A stretch of DNA of 36,320 bases from CAVAWX01 sp963614215 (GCA_963614215.1 CAVECB010000018.1:1-36320); one strand, 5' to 3'; shown: positions 1 through 10,214, counted from the first letter of the stretch. A program made the numbers and translations. Notes: generated by a model from the sequence alone, not told the origin.

Positions 1-1
1 T

Positions 2-970
2 CAGCCCGTGGCCACGCCCCAGACAGTGCAGGCCGCGCAGGTTTCGCAACCCACGCAGCCCGTCAGACCCGTCAAGCCCGTGCAGTCGCACTCCGGTGCC
101 ACGGCGACTTCTGCGCAGCCCGCGCAATCCGCGACGCCCCAGACGGGCAAGGAGGTCACCCAGCGTTTCGCGCCTGTGACCACCGCCTCGGGGATTGCCG
201 AAAAGCCGGCGTCTGCGCAAGGCGACGCAGGTTCTGAGGAGCGCGCGGCGCAATCCGAGCAGGCGGCGCACTCGCAAGAAGCGGAGCAGACGGCGGTGCT
301 CGAACCCGTGCGGGCGCAAAGCGCGGCGCAGGAGGGCGGCGCGTCGAAGGATGCGTCGGCACAGGCGCATCAGCCCGCGCAGGCGCAGCCGACGGCGGCG
401 CAACAGGATGCCGATTCCCCGCAGGCGAAAAAGGCGCAGGCCGAAGAGGCGGCACAGGTTCAACAGACCCAGCAGGAGCAGCAGCCCGCGCAAGGCGCAG
501 CTACGCAATCTGCGACGGCGCAGCCCGCGCAAGAGACGCAACCCGCGCAACCCGCGCAGCCCGTGGAGGAAACGCAGCCTGCAACCGCGCAGCCCACGCA
601 GACTCCCGCACAAGATTCGGCCTTGCCCGACCCTGCCGAACCCGGCATCGACGAGAGGGAAATCGCCCGCAGGCGTGCCGCGCAGGAGGCTTCGCGCCGC
701 GCGTCCATCGCCTATGCCGACCGCAAGGCCAAGGCCGAGGCGTTTCGCTCGAAGGGCAAGTACCTGATCGCGGCCGGGCTGTTCGAGAAGGCCGCCGAGA
801 CGGCGCCGAACAAGGCGAGCCGCCGTACGGTCGCGTTCGAGCAGCTCTCTTGCTACGTGAAGGCGGGCAAGACCGACAAGGCTCGCGAGCTTGCCATGGT
901 GCTGCGCCGCGAGTCGACCCTCACGCGCGCCGAGCGGGTGAAGCTCAACGCTATCCTCTCGCAGGGCTAG
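2..970 (+). CDS. Gln/Ala/Pro-rich protein with TPR-like C-terminus, 5'-truncated
   Basis: The reading frame is open at the left edge, so the true start lies outside the window; the first possible start inside it is GTG at 8. Roughly the first 210 visible residues are low complexity, dominated by Ala, Gln, Pro, Glu and Thr with many 'QPAQ/TQPAQ'-like units. They form an extended linker with no recognisable domain. The last ~100 residues change character: a basic helical stretch (around EIARRRAAQEASRR) followed by helices reading like a tetratricopeptide pair (KYLIAAGLFEKAAETAPNKAS, then ARELAMVLRRES). I do not recognise a family. The stop is 36 bases before the next gene, so the two may be co-transcribed. 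A scaffold or protein-interaction role is only a guess. Confidence 0.75.
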   Translation, partial: QPVATPQTVQAAQVSQPTQPVRPVKPVQSHSGATATSAQPAQSATPQTGKEVTQRFAPVTTASGIAEKPASAQGDAGSEERAAQSEQAAHSQEAEQTAVLEPVRAQSAAQEGGASKDASAQAHQPAQAQPTAAQQDADSPQAKKAQAEEAAQVQQTQQEQQPAQGAATQSATAQPAQETQPAQPAQPVEETQPATAQPTQTPAQDSALPDPAEPGIDEREIARRRAAQEASRRASIAYADRKAKAEAFRSKGKYLIAAGLFEKAAETAPNKASRRTVAFEQLSCYVKAGKTDKARELAMVLRRESTLTRAERVKLNAILSQG

Positions 971-1006
971 CGCCTCCGTCCACGCTGGATTGCAGGCCGG
1001 CAGACC

Positions 1007-1978
1007 TTGCCCGAGGATAGCAACAGTAGCCACGGAGCCGCCGCCTTCCCGGGCGCTCACGGCGTGTCCGCTGCTGCTCCTGCAGCCATCGCTTCAGCTG
1101 CCAAGGGCGTAACTGCCGCAATTTCTCCAGCCGCCACTGCCGCCAGACGCAGGCCTACTGCCCGCCGCCGCCCTCCCCGCCGGCCCGCCCCGCAGGTCCC
1201 CGCCCGTGTTGTGGCGTGCGCATTTTTCACCGCTTTCACCATGCTGCTCGCGGGCACCTTCGCCCCCATCGGCCCGGACACGGCCTCGACGCCCTCGTCT
1301 GAGGTGCAGGCCGACGCGAGCTATACCCTGGGCACCTACACGGCGATGTCGCAATCCACCGACGCCGCGCGCATCTCCAACATGGCCATCGCTGCCCGCG
1401 ACCTCGACGGCACGCAGATTGCGCCCGGCCAAACCATTTCCCTAAACGAGCTGCTGGGCGATACCGGCGACGACAGACGCTACTCCGAGGCGCCCGCCTA
1501 CAACGGTGAGGGGACGGTGGCCGAGCGCGGCGGCGGCGTGTGCCAGGTCAGCTCCGCCGTCTATGTGGCGGCCTTGCAGGCAGGGCTGGCCATCGTCGAG
1601 CGTCACGCGCATAGCGTCGCCGTCGACTACGTGCCCGTGGGGTTGGACGCGACCCTCAGCTACGGCACGTACGACCTGCAGATTCGCAACGCCTACACCC
1701 ATCCGGTCGCACTGCGCGTTCACAGCGACGGCCAGACGGTGGCCGCCTCCGTCCTCAGCGCCGACCCCGAAGACAGCGGGGAAGTGGAGCGCAAGGCCAC
1801 CTCGGAGGTGACGGGCCGCTATAAGGGATACGCGGATGGCTCGACGCGCGCGGACTACTACGACGTAACGGCCTATCTGGTCACGTATCGCGCGGGGCAA
1901 AAGGAGGGCAAGGTAGAGGTATCCGCGGACACCTACGAGATACTCTCGGGGTCGAACACGCAGGCGGCGACGGAGTAG
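1007..1978 (+). CDS. VanW family membrane-anchored protein
   Basis: About 323 residues if it starts at TTG 1007. That start has no convincing ribosome-binding site, and GTG 1211 just before the membrane segment is an alternative. The N-terminal ~65 residues are Ala/Pro/Arg rich. One hydrophobic segment follows (VACAFFTAFTMLLAGTFAPIG), so the rest is probably extracytoplasmic. The VanW domain covers about residues 135-255, with the family hallmarks GGGVCQVSSAVYVAAL, IVERHAHS, VDYVPVGLDATLSYG and a PVALRV end. VanW proteins were named from vancomycin-resistance clusters but their biochemical role is unsettled. No other van gene is nearby, so resistance should not be inferred. Confidence 0.85.
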   Translation: MPEDSNSSHGAAAFPGAHGVSAAAPAAIASAAKGVTAAISPAATAARRRPTARRRPPRRPAPQVPARVVACAFFTAFTMLLAGTFAPIGPDTASTPSSEVQADASYTLGTYTAMSQSTDAARISNMAIAARDLDGTQIAPGQTISLNELLGDTGDDRRYSEAPAYNGEGTVAERGGGVCQVSSAVYVAALQAGLAIVERHAHSVAVDYVPVGLDATLSYGTYDLQIRNAYTHPVALRVHSDGQTVAASVLSADPEDSGEVERKATSEVTGRYKGYADGSTRADYYDVTAYLVTYRAGQKEGKVEVSADTYEILSGSNTQAATE

Positions 1979-1998
1979 GCGCCCGCAGAGTAGGGCGC
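1979..1998. terminator. Small hairpin between convergent vanW-like and padR genes
   Basis: A perfect 6-bp stem, gcgccc / gggcgc, with an 8-base loop starts at the stop codon of the VanW gene and lies 10 bases from the end of the oppositely oriented padR. The position suits a bidirectional terminator, but there is no U-tract on either strand, so the call is weak. Confidence 0.3.
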
Positions 1999-2008
1999 GG
2001 GTGAAGGA

Positions 2009-2470
2009 CTATTCCGCGTCGTCGGCGAACGGGTCGTCGACGTGGATGCAGTCGGGGCGCTCGGGCACGTCGATGCCCAGCGCGACGCACGACAGCGCGC
2101 GCAGCTCCTCGATGGAGGCCGTGTAGCAGGCCAGCGCGTCCACCCAGCGGCGCAGACAGGCGCGCCCCTCGTCGGTGAGGGAGTAGACGCGGCGCGCGGG
2201 CCCGGACTCCGAGGTGTCCCATTCGCTCGTGACCAGCTCGTTGTTTTCCATCTGCTTGAGGATGCGGTAGACGCCCGTCGGGTCGGGGGTGCCGCCGCCG
2301 AACATGGGGCCGTCCGTCATCTGCTGGACAATCAGATAGCCGTGCATGGGCTTGCCGGAGGCGGCCAGCACGGCGAGGATGGAGGGCTGGGTCAGACGGC
2401 TTAGAGTCTTTCCCAGCTGGGCGCATTCGCTCAGGTCGCTTTCGGACTTGGGGTGGCACGCCGACCACAT
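2009..2470 (-). CDS. PadR family transcriptional regulator
   Basis: A winged-helix regulator of about 153 residues. PadR features are clear: QPSILAVLAASGKPMHGYLIVQQM (helices 1-2), a DPTGVYRILKQMENNELV recognition region, and a wing containing ARRVYSLTDEGRACLRRW. The C-terminal part is a short dimerisation helix and an acidic tail. I chose ATG at 2470 because an AGAGG ribosome-binding site lies about 7 bases upstream. ATG 2494 is possible as a leaderless start, since a TAAAAT -10-like hexamer (2502-2507, minus strand) would place the transcript start there. PadR proteins usually repress an efflux or stress gene and themselves. No obvious transporter target adjoins it. The 16-bp repeat array directly upstream (2545-2656) is a candidate operator region. 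Confidence 0.88.
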   Translation of the reverse strand: MWSACHPKSESDLSECAQLGKTLSRLTQPSILAVLAASGKPMHGYLIVQQMTDGPMFGGGTPDPTGVYRILKQMENNELVTSEWDTSESGPARRVYSLTDEGRACLRRWVDALACYTASIEELRALSCVALGIDVPERPDCIHVDDPFADDAE

Positions 2471-2544
2471 GTGTGTTGCCTCTTGTCGTTTCATGGGAGG
2501 TATTTTAGCGCGTAAACCGGGCGCAGCGCGGAAAAGTCGCGCAC

Positions 2545-2656
2545 GAATTTGCAAACAGGCGAATTTGCAGGCAGGTGCATCCGCGCGCAGATGCAGTTGT
2601 AGGCAGGCGCATCCGCGCGTAGGCACAGTTGCAAAAAGGCATATTCGCAGGTAGGC
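2545..2656. repeat. Seven degenerate 16-bp tandem repeats upstream of padR
   Basis: Read from 2545 in steps of exactly 16 the units are gaatttgcaaacaggc, gaatttgcaggcaggt, gcatccgcgcgcagat, gcagttgtaggcaggc, gcatccgcgcgtaggc, acagttgcaaaaaggc and atattcgcaggtaggc. A (position 3), G (7), A (13) and G (14) are constant, and most units end AGGC. Units 3 and 5, and 4 and 6, are most alike, so a 32-bp duplication is superimposed. The period and location suggest a protein-binding array; the function is inferred. Confidence 0.7.
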
Positions 2657-2717
2657 GCAATGGCTTGGCACGGTGCGTCCCGCCGGCGCTGCGCTGCGTG
2701 TGGTGAAAAGGAGGAAC

Positions 2718-2772
2718 ATCGGGGCACCGTGGGAAGTTTGAAATCAAGGGGAACTTCCCGCGGTGCCCCGAT
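2718..2772. repeat. Long inverted repeat, 22-bp arms, 11-base loop
   Basis: The left arm (2718-2739) and right arm (2751-2772) pair over 22 positions: 20 Watson-Crick and two G-T wobbles. The core is ggggcaccg...cggtgcccc. The loop is 2740-2750. No T-run follows on either strand, so it is not a normal intrinsic terminator. It could be a palindromic dispersed element, a strong attenuator hairpin, or a recombination or cruciform site. Confidence 0.75.
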
Positions 2773-2978
2773 ATGGAGACGACCTGCAAACCGTCTCCGA
2801 CACCTGCATACGAGGTGAGTTGACGCAAGCTAGTATAGGACACATGCAAGTAGAAGCGCAAGACAATTTCCAAAAAAATTTTGCCGCGCCATCGCGTCCC
2901 CCGCTATCCTCTGGCGTTTTCCCGACGCTGCCCTTTTGCGGCCCCGCCCCGCGCCAGCTTCTTAGTATCATGGGCGCC

Positions 2979-4313
2979 ATGCAGATATACGAAGACATCC
3001 GCATCGAGCGTCTTGCGTTCGGCGGCGACGGCATCGGGCACCTGCCCGACGGGCGCGTCGTCTTTGTTGCGCTCACCTGCCCGGGCGACACGGTGGACGT
3101 GCGCGCCCTCGTCGAAAAAGACAGCTTCGTGCGCGGCCGCGTCGAGCGCCTTGTGCGCCCGGGGGCAAAACGCGTGGCGCCTGCCTGCGCGTATGCCGCC
3201 GACGGGACTTGCGCCGGCTGCCCGTGGGCGCACATCTCCTACGAGACGCAGCTGGCATGGAAGCGCCAGTCGCTCGTGGACGCGCTGACCCGCATTGCCA
3301 GCTTCGACGCTTCGCGCATATCGCAGGTGGTGCAGCCCATAGTGCCGAGCGCGCGCGAGTGGGGGTATCGCAACAAAGTCGAGTTCGCGTGCGGTACCGA
3401 CGCCCGCGGCAAGCACGCCCTAGGGATGCACGATGCCGACGGCGCCTTCCATGCGGTGGACGGCTGCCTGCTCGCCTGCGAGCGCTTTCGCGGCGCTCCC
3501 AAGGCCCTGACCGGCGCCATGCGCTACGCACTGGGCGAGACCTTTGCGAGCGTCGAGCGCGTGGGGTTGCGTGTCGCGGCCGCGACAGGCGACGTGGAGC
3601 TGGCCATATGGTCGCCACCCGGGCGCTTTCCTCGCAAGCTCGCAGCGCAGGTGGCAAAAGACGCGCTGGGGGCGAAGGGTGCGGGGGTCGTGCGCGTGCT
3701 GTTGAAGGGCACGCCCAAGCAGCGCAAGACGAGCGGCGTCGAGGTACTGGCCGGCCGCGGCTGCTGGCGCGAGAAGCTGGCCGGCCGCGAGTTGAAGCTG
3801 TCCGCGCCGAGTTTTTTCCAGGTGAACACAAAAGGTGCCGAGCAGCTCGTGCGCCTGGCCATGGAGGGCCTCGAGCCCAGCGGCATCGACGTGGTGGCCG
3901 ACCTCTACTGCGGCGCCGGGGCCTTCACCTTGCCGCTGGCCGATGCCGCGCTGCTCGTGCACGCCGTCGAGATGGAAGGCTCGAGCGTGCGCGACCTGCG
4001 GCGCAACCTGTCCGACAACGGGCTGTCCGCGCATGTCGTCGGTGGCGACGTGGCACGCGAGCTGCCTTCGCTGGGGCGTCTGGACAAGGTGGTGGTCGAC
4101 CCGCCACGCAGCGGGCTGGACGCGTCAGTGGTCGAAGCCCTGGCGGCATCCGGGGCCTCGCGCGTCGTCTACGTCAGCTGCAACCCCACGACTTTCGCCC
4201 GCGACGCCAAGCGCCTGGAGGGGCTGGGTCTGCGCCTAGCGAAGGCGACGCCCGTGGACCTCTTTCCCCAGACCTACCACGTCGAGACGGTCGCGCTTTT
4301 CACCCGCGCGTGA
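2979..4313 (+). CDS. rlmD: RlmD/TrmA-family RNA (uracil-5-)-methyltransferase
   Basis: About 444 residues. An N-terminal TRAM RNA-binding domain (residues ~1-60, IERLAFGGDGIGHL, VFVALTCPGDTV) is followed by a probable [4Fe-4S] motif, C70-X7-C78-X2-C81 (CAGCPWAH), with further cysteines in DGCLLACERF. The C-terminal half is a SAM methyltransferase: DLYCGAGAFTLPLA (SAM loop), DPPRSGLD, and VYVSCNPTTFARD with the catalytic cysteine. Family members make m5U in 23S rRNA (U1939 or U747) or tRNA U54; sequence alone does not settle which. ATG 2979 begins at the TRAM domain. There is no ribosome-binding site, but a TAGTAT hexamer at 2963-2968 would give a very short or leaderless transcript. ATG 2970 is the alternative. 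Confidence 0.9.
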   Translation: MQIYEDIRIERLAFGGDGIGHLPDGRVVFVALTCPGDTVDVRALVEKDSFVRGRVERLVRPGAKRVAPACAYAADGTCAGCPWAHISYETQLAWKRQSLVDALTRIASFDASRISQVVQPIVPSAREWGYRNKVEFACGTDARGKHALGMHDADGAFHAVDGCLLACERFRGAPKALTGAMRYALGETFASVERVGLRVAAATGDVELAIWSPPGRFPRKLAAQVAKDALGAKGAGVVRVLLKGTPKQRKTSGVEVLAGRGCWREKLAGRELKLSAPSFFQVNTKGAEQLVRLAMEGLEPSGIDVVADLYCGAGAFTLPLADAALLVHAVEMEGSSVRDLRRNLSDNGLSAHVVGGDVARELPSLGRLDKVVVDPPRSGLDASVVEALAASGASRVVYVSCNPTTFARDAKRLEGLGLRLAKATPVDLFPQTYHVETVALFTRA

Positions 4314-4427
4314 TTTGCGCGTTAGGCGCCATGCCGTCCGTGGATGTGGGGAATCGCGCTTTTTATCTGCGCGTGATGTTTTGCGGTGAATTTCATGGTG
4401 AATCGGCGGCGTGCCGTTTGCGCGTTG

Positions 4428-4504
4428 TGGTGTCCCCTACAGGATTCGAACCTGCGACCTTCTGCTCCGGAGGCAGACGCTCTATCCAGCTGAGCTAAGG
4501 GGAC
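4428..4504 (-). tRNA. tRNA-Arg (anticodon CCG), CCA encoded
   Basis: On the minus strand a 77-nt cloverleaf folds: acceptor GTCCCCT/AGGGGAC, D stem GCTC/GAGC, anticodon stem TCTGC/GCAGA with loop CTCCGGA (anticodon CCG, reads CGG), T stem GCAGG/CCTGT with loop TTCGAAT, discriminator A and genomic CCA. The gene is flanked by a convergent rlmD and has a TAGAAT -10-like hexamer about 90 bases upstream (4594-4599, minus strand). Confidence 0.96.
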
Positions 4505-4724
4505 ACATCGCGTCGATGCGCTCTGCGTTGCGCTGCGTTGCGTGCGGCCACGTCGAGCCGCCGCCACGATGCGCTGCAGCTTTCGCGTCGCCCATTCTAA
4601 CCCAAAACGCCCCGTTCGCCGCCCGCCGCACGCCGCAAATGCCGTCTCCCGACTTCCGCTCCTCGCCGCTGCCCAGGTGCCTGCCTTTCATACCAATGCT
4701 TTACCCCTTTGCGGCGGGCATGGA

Positions 4725-4748
4725 AAGGGGGCTCTTCGGAGCCCCCTT
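4725..4748 (-). terminator. Rho-independent-type hairpin after mntA-hepT
   Basis: A perfect 10-bp stem (aagggggctc / gagccccctt) closes a 4-base loop. Read on the minus strand it lies about 30 bases after the hepT stop, and the 3' arm runs into a short CCCCCTTT end. Its position and strength fit the terminator of the toxin-antitoxin operon. The U-tract is short. Confidence 0.7.
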
Positions 4749-4779
4749 GCGTGCTCTCTTCGCGGTGTGTGTGGGCGCG

Positions 4780-5187
4780 TTAGCCGGCGGTCAGAAAATC
4801 CTTACCGTAGCGTTTCACGAGGCCGTCTTTCAGCTGCTGGAAAGCGGGTATGTAGCGGCTTATGACAGCGCGGACAAGCTCGCGTTCCTTTGCCTCGTCG
4901 TATACGTGCGCGATGGTGTTGCGGTCGCGCAGCATGGAAAGCCATATGTCCTCGTCCACAAAGTCGAACAGGGCATATGCGGCCTTGAGGATGTCGCGCG
5001 GAGATCCGGTTGCCGCGACCGCCTCGCCCTCGTAGGCCAGAAGCGCCTTGAGCAGCTTCCACCCAAGCTCGAACTGCAACGAGAACTTGTCGACGATCCC
5101 GCTGAGCACGAACTCGTTTTCCAGATCCTGCTCGGGCGCCTTCTCCAGCACCTCCAGTGCGCTGGCATAGCTCTCATAACGCTTCAT
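4780..5187 (-). CDS. hepT: HepT-like HEPN toxin (HI0074 family)
   Basis: 135 residues, the usual size, all-helical. The HEPN RNase signature RX4HXY is intact as R89, H94, Y96 (RNTIAHVY). The N-terminus, including FELGWKLLKALL and GSPRDILKAA, matches the 'nucleotidyltransferase substrate-binding protein, HI0074 family'. In characterised MntA-HepT pairs the HEPN protein is an RNase toxin, silenced when the partner transfers AMP to the tyrosine of this motif. Its start overlaps the end of mntA by 14 bases, so translation is probably coupled and the antitoxin is made first. All three motif residues are present, so the toxin looks functional. Activity here is inferred from the family. Confidence 0.9.
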   Translation of the reverse strand: MKRYESYASALEVLEKAPEQDLENEFVLSGIVDKFSLQFELGWKLLKALLAYEGEAVAATGSPRDILKAAYALFDFVDEDIWLSMLRDRNTIAHVYDEAKERELVRAVISRYIPAFQQLKDGLVKRYGKDFLTAG

Positions 5188-5458
5188 ACAGCACCACCTT
5201 GTCCTGCTCGATCTCGCGCCGCAGCTCGTCTGAGGTACAGGAATCGAGGTCGACTATGTCGAGCTTAAGGAGGCTCCACAGCTCGTCTTGGAGCCTGTCG
5301 GAGAGGGTGCCGAAGTCGGGGCATCCCTCCACGGCGAGGTCGATGTCGCTTTTCGGCAGGTTGTCGCCGCGCGCGCGAGAACCAAAAAGGAGCACGCGTC
5401 GCGCCCCGGCATCGGCGGAGAACTCGCCGATTTGCTTGTAGACCGCGTCAAGCGACAT
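5174..5458 (-). CDS. mntA: MntA-like minimal nucleotidyltransferase (antitoxin)
   Basis: 94 residues, a minimal polymerase-beta-fold nucleotidyltransferase. The metal-binding motif GSX10DXD is complete: G26-S27 (LFGSRARG) and D38/D40 (SDIDLAV). A third acidic residue is likely in the LKLDIVDLDS strand. In known MNT/HEPN systems this protein adds AMP units from ATP to the HEPN toxin tyrosine. The ATG at 5458 has a strong ggaggt ribosome-binding site 5 bases upstream and a TATACT -10 hexamer further up. It is first in the operon, between uvrA (same strand, its stop 89 bases upstream of the mntA start) and hepT. Confidence 0.9.
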   Translation of the reverse strand: MSLDAVYKQIGEFSADAGARRVLLFGSRARGDNLPKSDIDLAVEGCPDFGTLSDRLQDELWSLLKLDIVDLDSCTSDELRREIEQDKVVLYEAL

Positions 5459-5499
5459 TGCGCACCTCCCGTCTTTCGGTCGAAGAAAATCCCGCCCTC

Positions 5500-5505
5500 A
5501 GTATA
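5500..5505 (-). promoter_or_regulatory. Candidate -10 of the mntA-hepT operon
   Basis: TATACT on the minus strand lies about 42 bases before the mntA start, leaving room for the transcript start and ribosome-binding site. No good -35 hexamer is visible. The uvrA coding region ends only about 40 bases further upstream, so the pair probably has its own promoter. Confidence 0.4.
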
Positions 5506-5546
5506 GCCGCTGCCGTGAAAATGTAGGTGGTCGCCGGTGTGCGCGG

Positions 5547-8432
<2,886 letters not shown>

Positions 8433-8442
8433 GTGTTGTGCG

Positions 8443-8471
8443 CTTTCCCTATCTTGTTCGCGTGCTACAAT
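8443..8471 (+). promoter_or_regulatory. Extended -10 promoter upstream of cydA (distal)
   Basis: TGC-TACAAT (8463-8471) is a good extended -10; the -35 position 17 bases upstream (ctttcc, 8443-8448) is poor, as is common for extended -10 promoters. The predicted transcript starts near 8478 and would run through the hairpin at 8517-8552 towards cydA. TTGTAT on the opposite strand overlaps it and may serve uvrA. Confidence 0.45.
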
Positions 8472-8516
8472 ACAACGCGAGGATGCCCCGCCACGGCCGG
8501 GCAGCGTTCTTACGTA

Positions 8517-8552
8517 GAGCCGGGGTTTAACCTAGGAAATTAGCCCCGGCTC
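8517..8552 (+). other. Hairpin in cydAB leader, possible attenuator
   Basis: A 9-bp perfect GC-rich stem, gagccgggg / ccccggctc, encloses an 18-base AT-rich loop containing cctagg. It begins about 40 bases after the predicted distal start and lies 150 bases before cydA. No T-run follows. It may be an attenuator or processing hairpin, or the end of a ~75-nt RNA. I do not recognise a known riboswitch. Confidence 0.45.
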
Positions 8553-8611
8553 CTTGCTTGACCCATCCCCCGCGAAGCTCGATTGTACTCCACCGTCTTT
8601 CACCCAAGCCC

Positions 8612-8617
8612 TATAAT
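8612..8617 (+). promoter_or_regulatory. Proximal cydAB promoter, -10 TATAAT
   Basis: A consensus TATAAT about 85 bases before the cydA start codon is striking in DNA this GC-rich. The spacing-matched -35 is weak, which fits an activator-dependent promoter. The expected transcript start is near 8624. Confidence 0.5.
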
Positions 8618-8702
8618 GGCGGGCAAACCAAACCCGCTTTCGTTCAGGCCGGCGCCCGTCTTGACGCCGCAGGCACCGAGCCATATTCAAGAGGAGGCGC
8701 CA

Positions 8703-10214
8703 GTGGATTTTCTCGATCCGGTGTTTTTGTCGCGCGCGCAGTTCACCTTCACGGTGCTCGTGCACTTCATATTCGTCCCGCTGTCAGTGGGCCTCGGGCT
8801 GGCCGTCGCCATCTTCACCACCCGCGCCGCGCGCTCGGGCAATCCCGCCCACGAGCGCCAGGCGGCCTTTCTCGTGAAGCTCTTTGCGCTGGTCTTTGCC
8901 TGCGGCGTGGCCACGGGCATCACCATGGAGTTCAGCTTCGGCACGAACTGGGCCGACTATTCGCGCTTTGTGGGCGACATCTTCGGCGCGCCGCTGGCCG
9001 CCGAGGCCCTGCTGGCATTTTTTCTCGAGTCCACCTTCCTCGGCGTGCTCGTGTTCGGGCGCGGCCGCGTGGGCAAGAAGCTCTATGTGGCCAGCGCGTG
9101 GCTCGTGTGGGCGGGCTCGGCGCTGTCGGCTCTGTGGATCATCATCGCGAACAGTTGGATGCAGTCGCCTGCCGGCTACACGGTCGACGGCCAGACGGGC
9201 ACCGCGCAGCTGACGGACTTTTTCGCCGCGGCGCTCAACCCCGAGACCTTGCCCACCTACGCGCACACCCTGCTCGCACTTCTCATCATGGGCGCGTTCA
9301 CTCTCGTGGCCATCGCGTGTTGGCATAGGGTGCACGGACGCAACGCCGATTTCGCGAACTGCGCCTTGCGTGTGGGGTCGATCGTCGCGCTGGTCGCCTG
9401 CGTGCTGATGATGCCGGCCTCGCACTGGCAGGCCGTCGTCGTGGCCGAGCAGCAGCCCACGAAGCTAGCCGCCATGGAGGGCCAATACGAGACCGGTTCG
9501 GCGGACATGACGCTGTTCGGATACGTGGACACGCAGAGCAAAGAGGTGGTAGGCCCGTCCATTCCTGGCCTCACGAGCTTTTTGGCCTCGGGCGATTTTG
9601 CCACCGAGTACCCGGGCCTTGACGAGCTGGAGGCGGCAGACCCCGGCTCGACGCCCGGCAACCTGATGGTGCAGGCCACCTTCGTCAGCTACCACATGAT
9701 GCTCGCGATGATGGCGCTCGTGTGCCTCGGGCTGGTCTTCTCGCTGGTGCTCGCGTTTTCGCGGCGCGGCGGCCCGCGCTGGATGGCGCAGGTCATGCGC
9801 TGGGGTTGGGTCGCGCCCTTCGTGGCCATCATGGCCGGCTGGCTTGTGGCGGAGTTCGGGCGCCAGCCCTGGATTGTCTACGGCGTGTTGAAGACGGCCG
9901 ATGCCTACTCGAAGGCGGTGCCGGCCGAGCAGGTGCTCGTTACGCTGTTCGTGTTCGTGGTGCTCTACACCATCATCGTTGTCGCGTTCGTGCGGCTGTT
10001 CACCAAGTTNNNNNNNNNNNNNNNNNNNNNNNNNNNNNNNNNNNNNNNNNNNNNNNNNNNNNNNNNNNNNNNNNNNNNNNNNNNNNNNNNNNNNNNNNNN
10101 NNNNNNNNNNNNNNNNNNNNNNNNNNNNNNNNNNNNNNNNNNNNNNNNNNNNNNNNNNNNNNNNNNNNNGCCGCGACGCATGCGCCTGCCGCGGGGAAGG
10201 GAGGCCGCTCATGA
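8703..10214 (+). CDS. cydA: Cytochrome bd ubiquinol/menaquinol oxidase subunit I (interrupted by N gap)
   Basis: Subunit I of the high-affinity terminal oxidase, in the membrane. The GTG start at 8703 follows a gaggagg ribosome-binding site; about 503 residues including the gap. Haem ligands are visible: H21 (LVHFIFVPLSVGLG, haem b595-type ligand) and H188 (PTYAHTLLALLIMGAF, b558). The conserved acidic residue in PLAAEALLAFFLEST and the GWLVAEFGRQPWIVYGVLKTADA block are present. The Q-loop is of the short type. A 160-base N run removes the last transmembrane region, but both flanks are in the same frame and the gene ends in an ATGA overlap with cydB, so I see no real frameshift. cydCD assembly genes are not in the window. 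Confidence 0.95.
   Translation: MDFLDPVFLSRAQFTFTVLVHFIFVPLSVGLGLAVAIFTTRAARSGNPAHERQAAFLVKLFALVFACGVATGITMEFSFGTNWADYSRFVGDIFGAPLAAEALLAFFLESTFLGVLVFGRGRVGKKLYVASAWLVWAGSALSALWIIIANSWMQSPAGYTVDGQTGTAQLTDFFAAALNPETLPTYAHTLLALLIMGAFTLVAIACWHRVHGRNADFANCALRVGSIVALVACVLMMPASHWQAVVVAEQQPTKLAAMEGQYETGSADMTLFGYVDTQSKEVVGPSIPGLTSFLASGDFATEYPGLDELEAADPGSTPGNLMVQATFVSYHMMLAMMALVCLGLVFSLVLAFSRRGGPRWMAQVMRWGWVAPFVAIMAGWLVAEFGRQPWIVYGVLKTADAYSKAVPAEQVLVTLFVFVVLYTIIVVAFVRLFTKXXXXXXXXXXXXXXXXXXXXXXXXXXXXXXXXXXXXXXXXXXXXXXXXXXXXXXAATHAPAAGKGGRS
10010..10169. other. Assembly gap (160 N) inside cydA
   Basis: 160 consecutive Ns lie near the 3' end of cydA. The gap length may be an estimate, so residue numbering after it is uncertain. 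Confidence 1.

Larger units (their letters stand above)
2471..2978. other. Gene-free spacer between padR and rlmD
   Basis: About 500 bases without a supportable gene; ORFs here read as Cys/Arg-rich noise. It holds a seven-unit degenerate 16-bp tandem array (2545-2656), a large inverted repeat (2718-2772), a smaller hairpin ggagac...gtctcc (2775-2798), and an AT-rich stretch at 2865-2882 (caatttccaaaaaaatttt) that is unusual in this GC-rich DNA. A TAGTAT -10-like hexamer at 2963-2968 sits directly before rlmD. Confidence 0.7.

Noticed and set aside
1007..1978. VanW as evidence of vancomycin resistance.
   Set aside because: VanW domains are widespread in Gram-positive bacteria without resistance; no vanHAX or vanRS genes are present.
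2505..2873. Overlapping Cys-rich minus-strand frames upstream of padR as small metallothionein-like genes.
   Set aside because: The cysteines come from reading the 16-bp tandem repeat array; there is no ribosome-binding site and the frames run into the inverted repeat.
8433..8470. A LexA/SOS box upstream of uvrA.
   Set aside because: Only isolated GTTCG/GAACG half-sites were found, without the paired spacing of an actinobacterial box.
10010..10169. A frameshift or pseudogene in cydA.
   Set aside because: The interruption is only Ns; both sides share one frame and the ATGA junction with cydB is normal.
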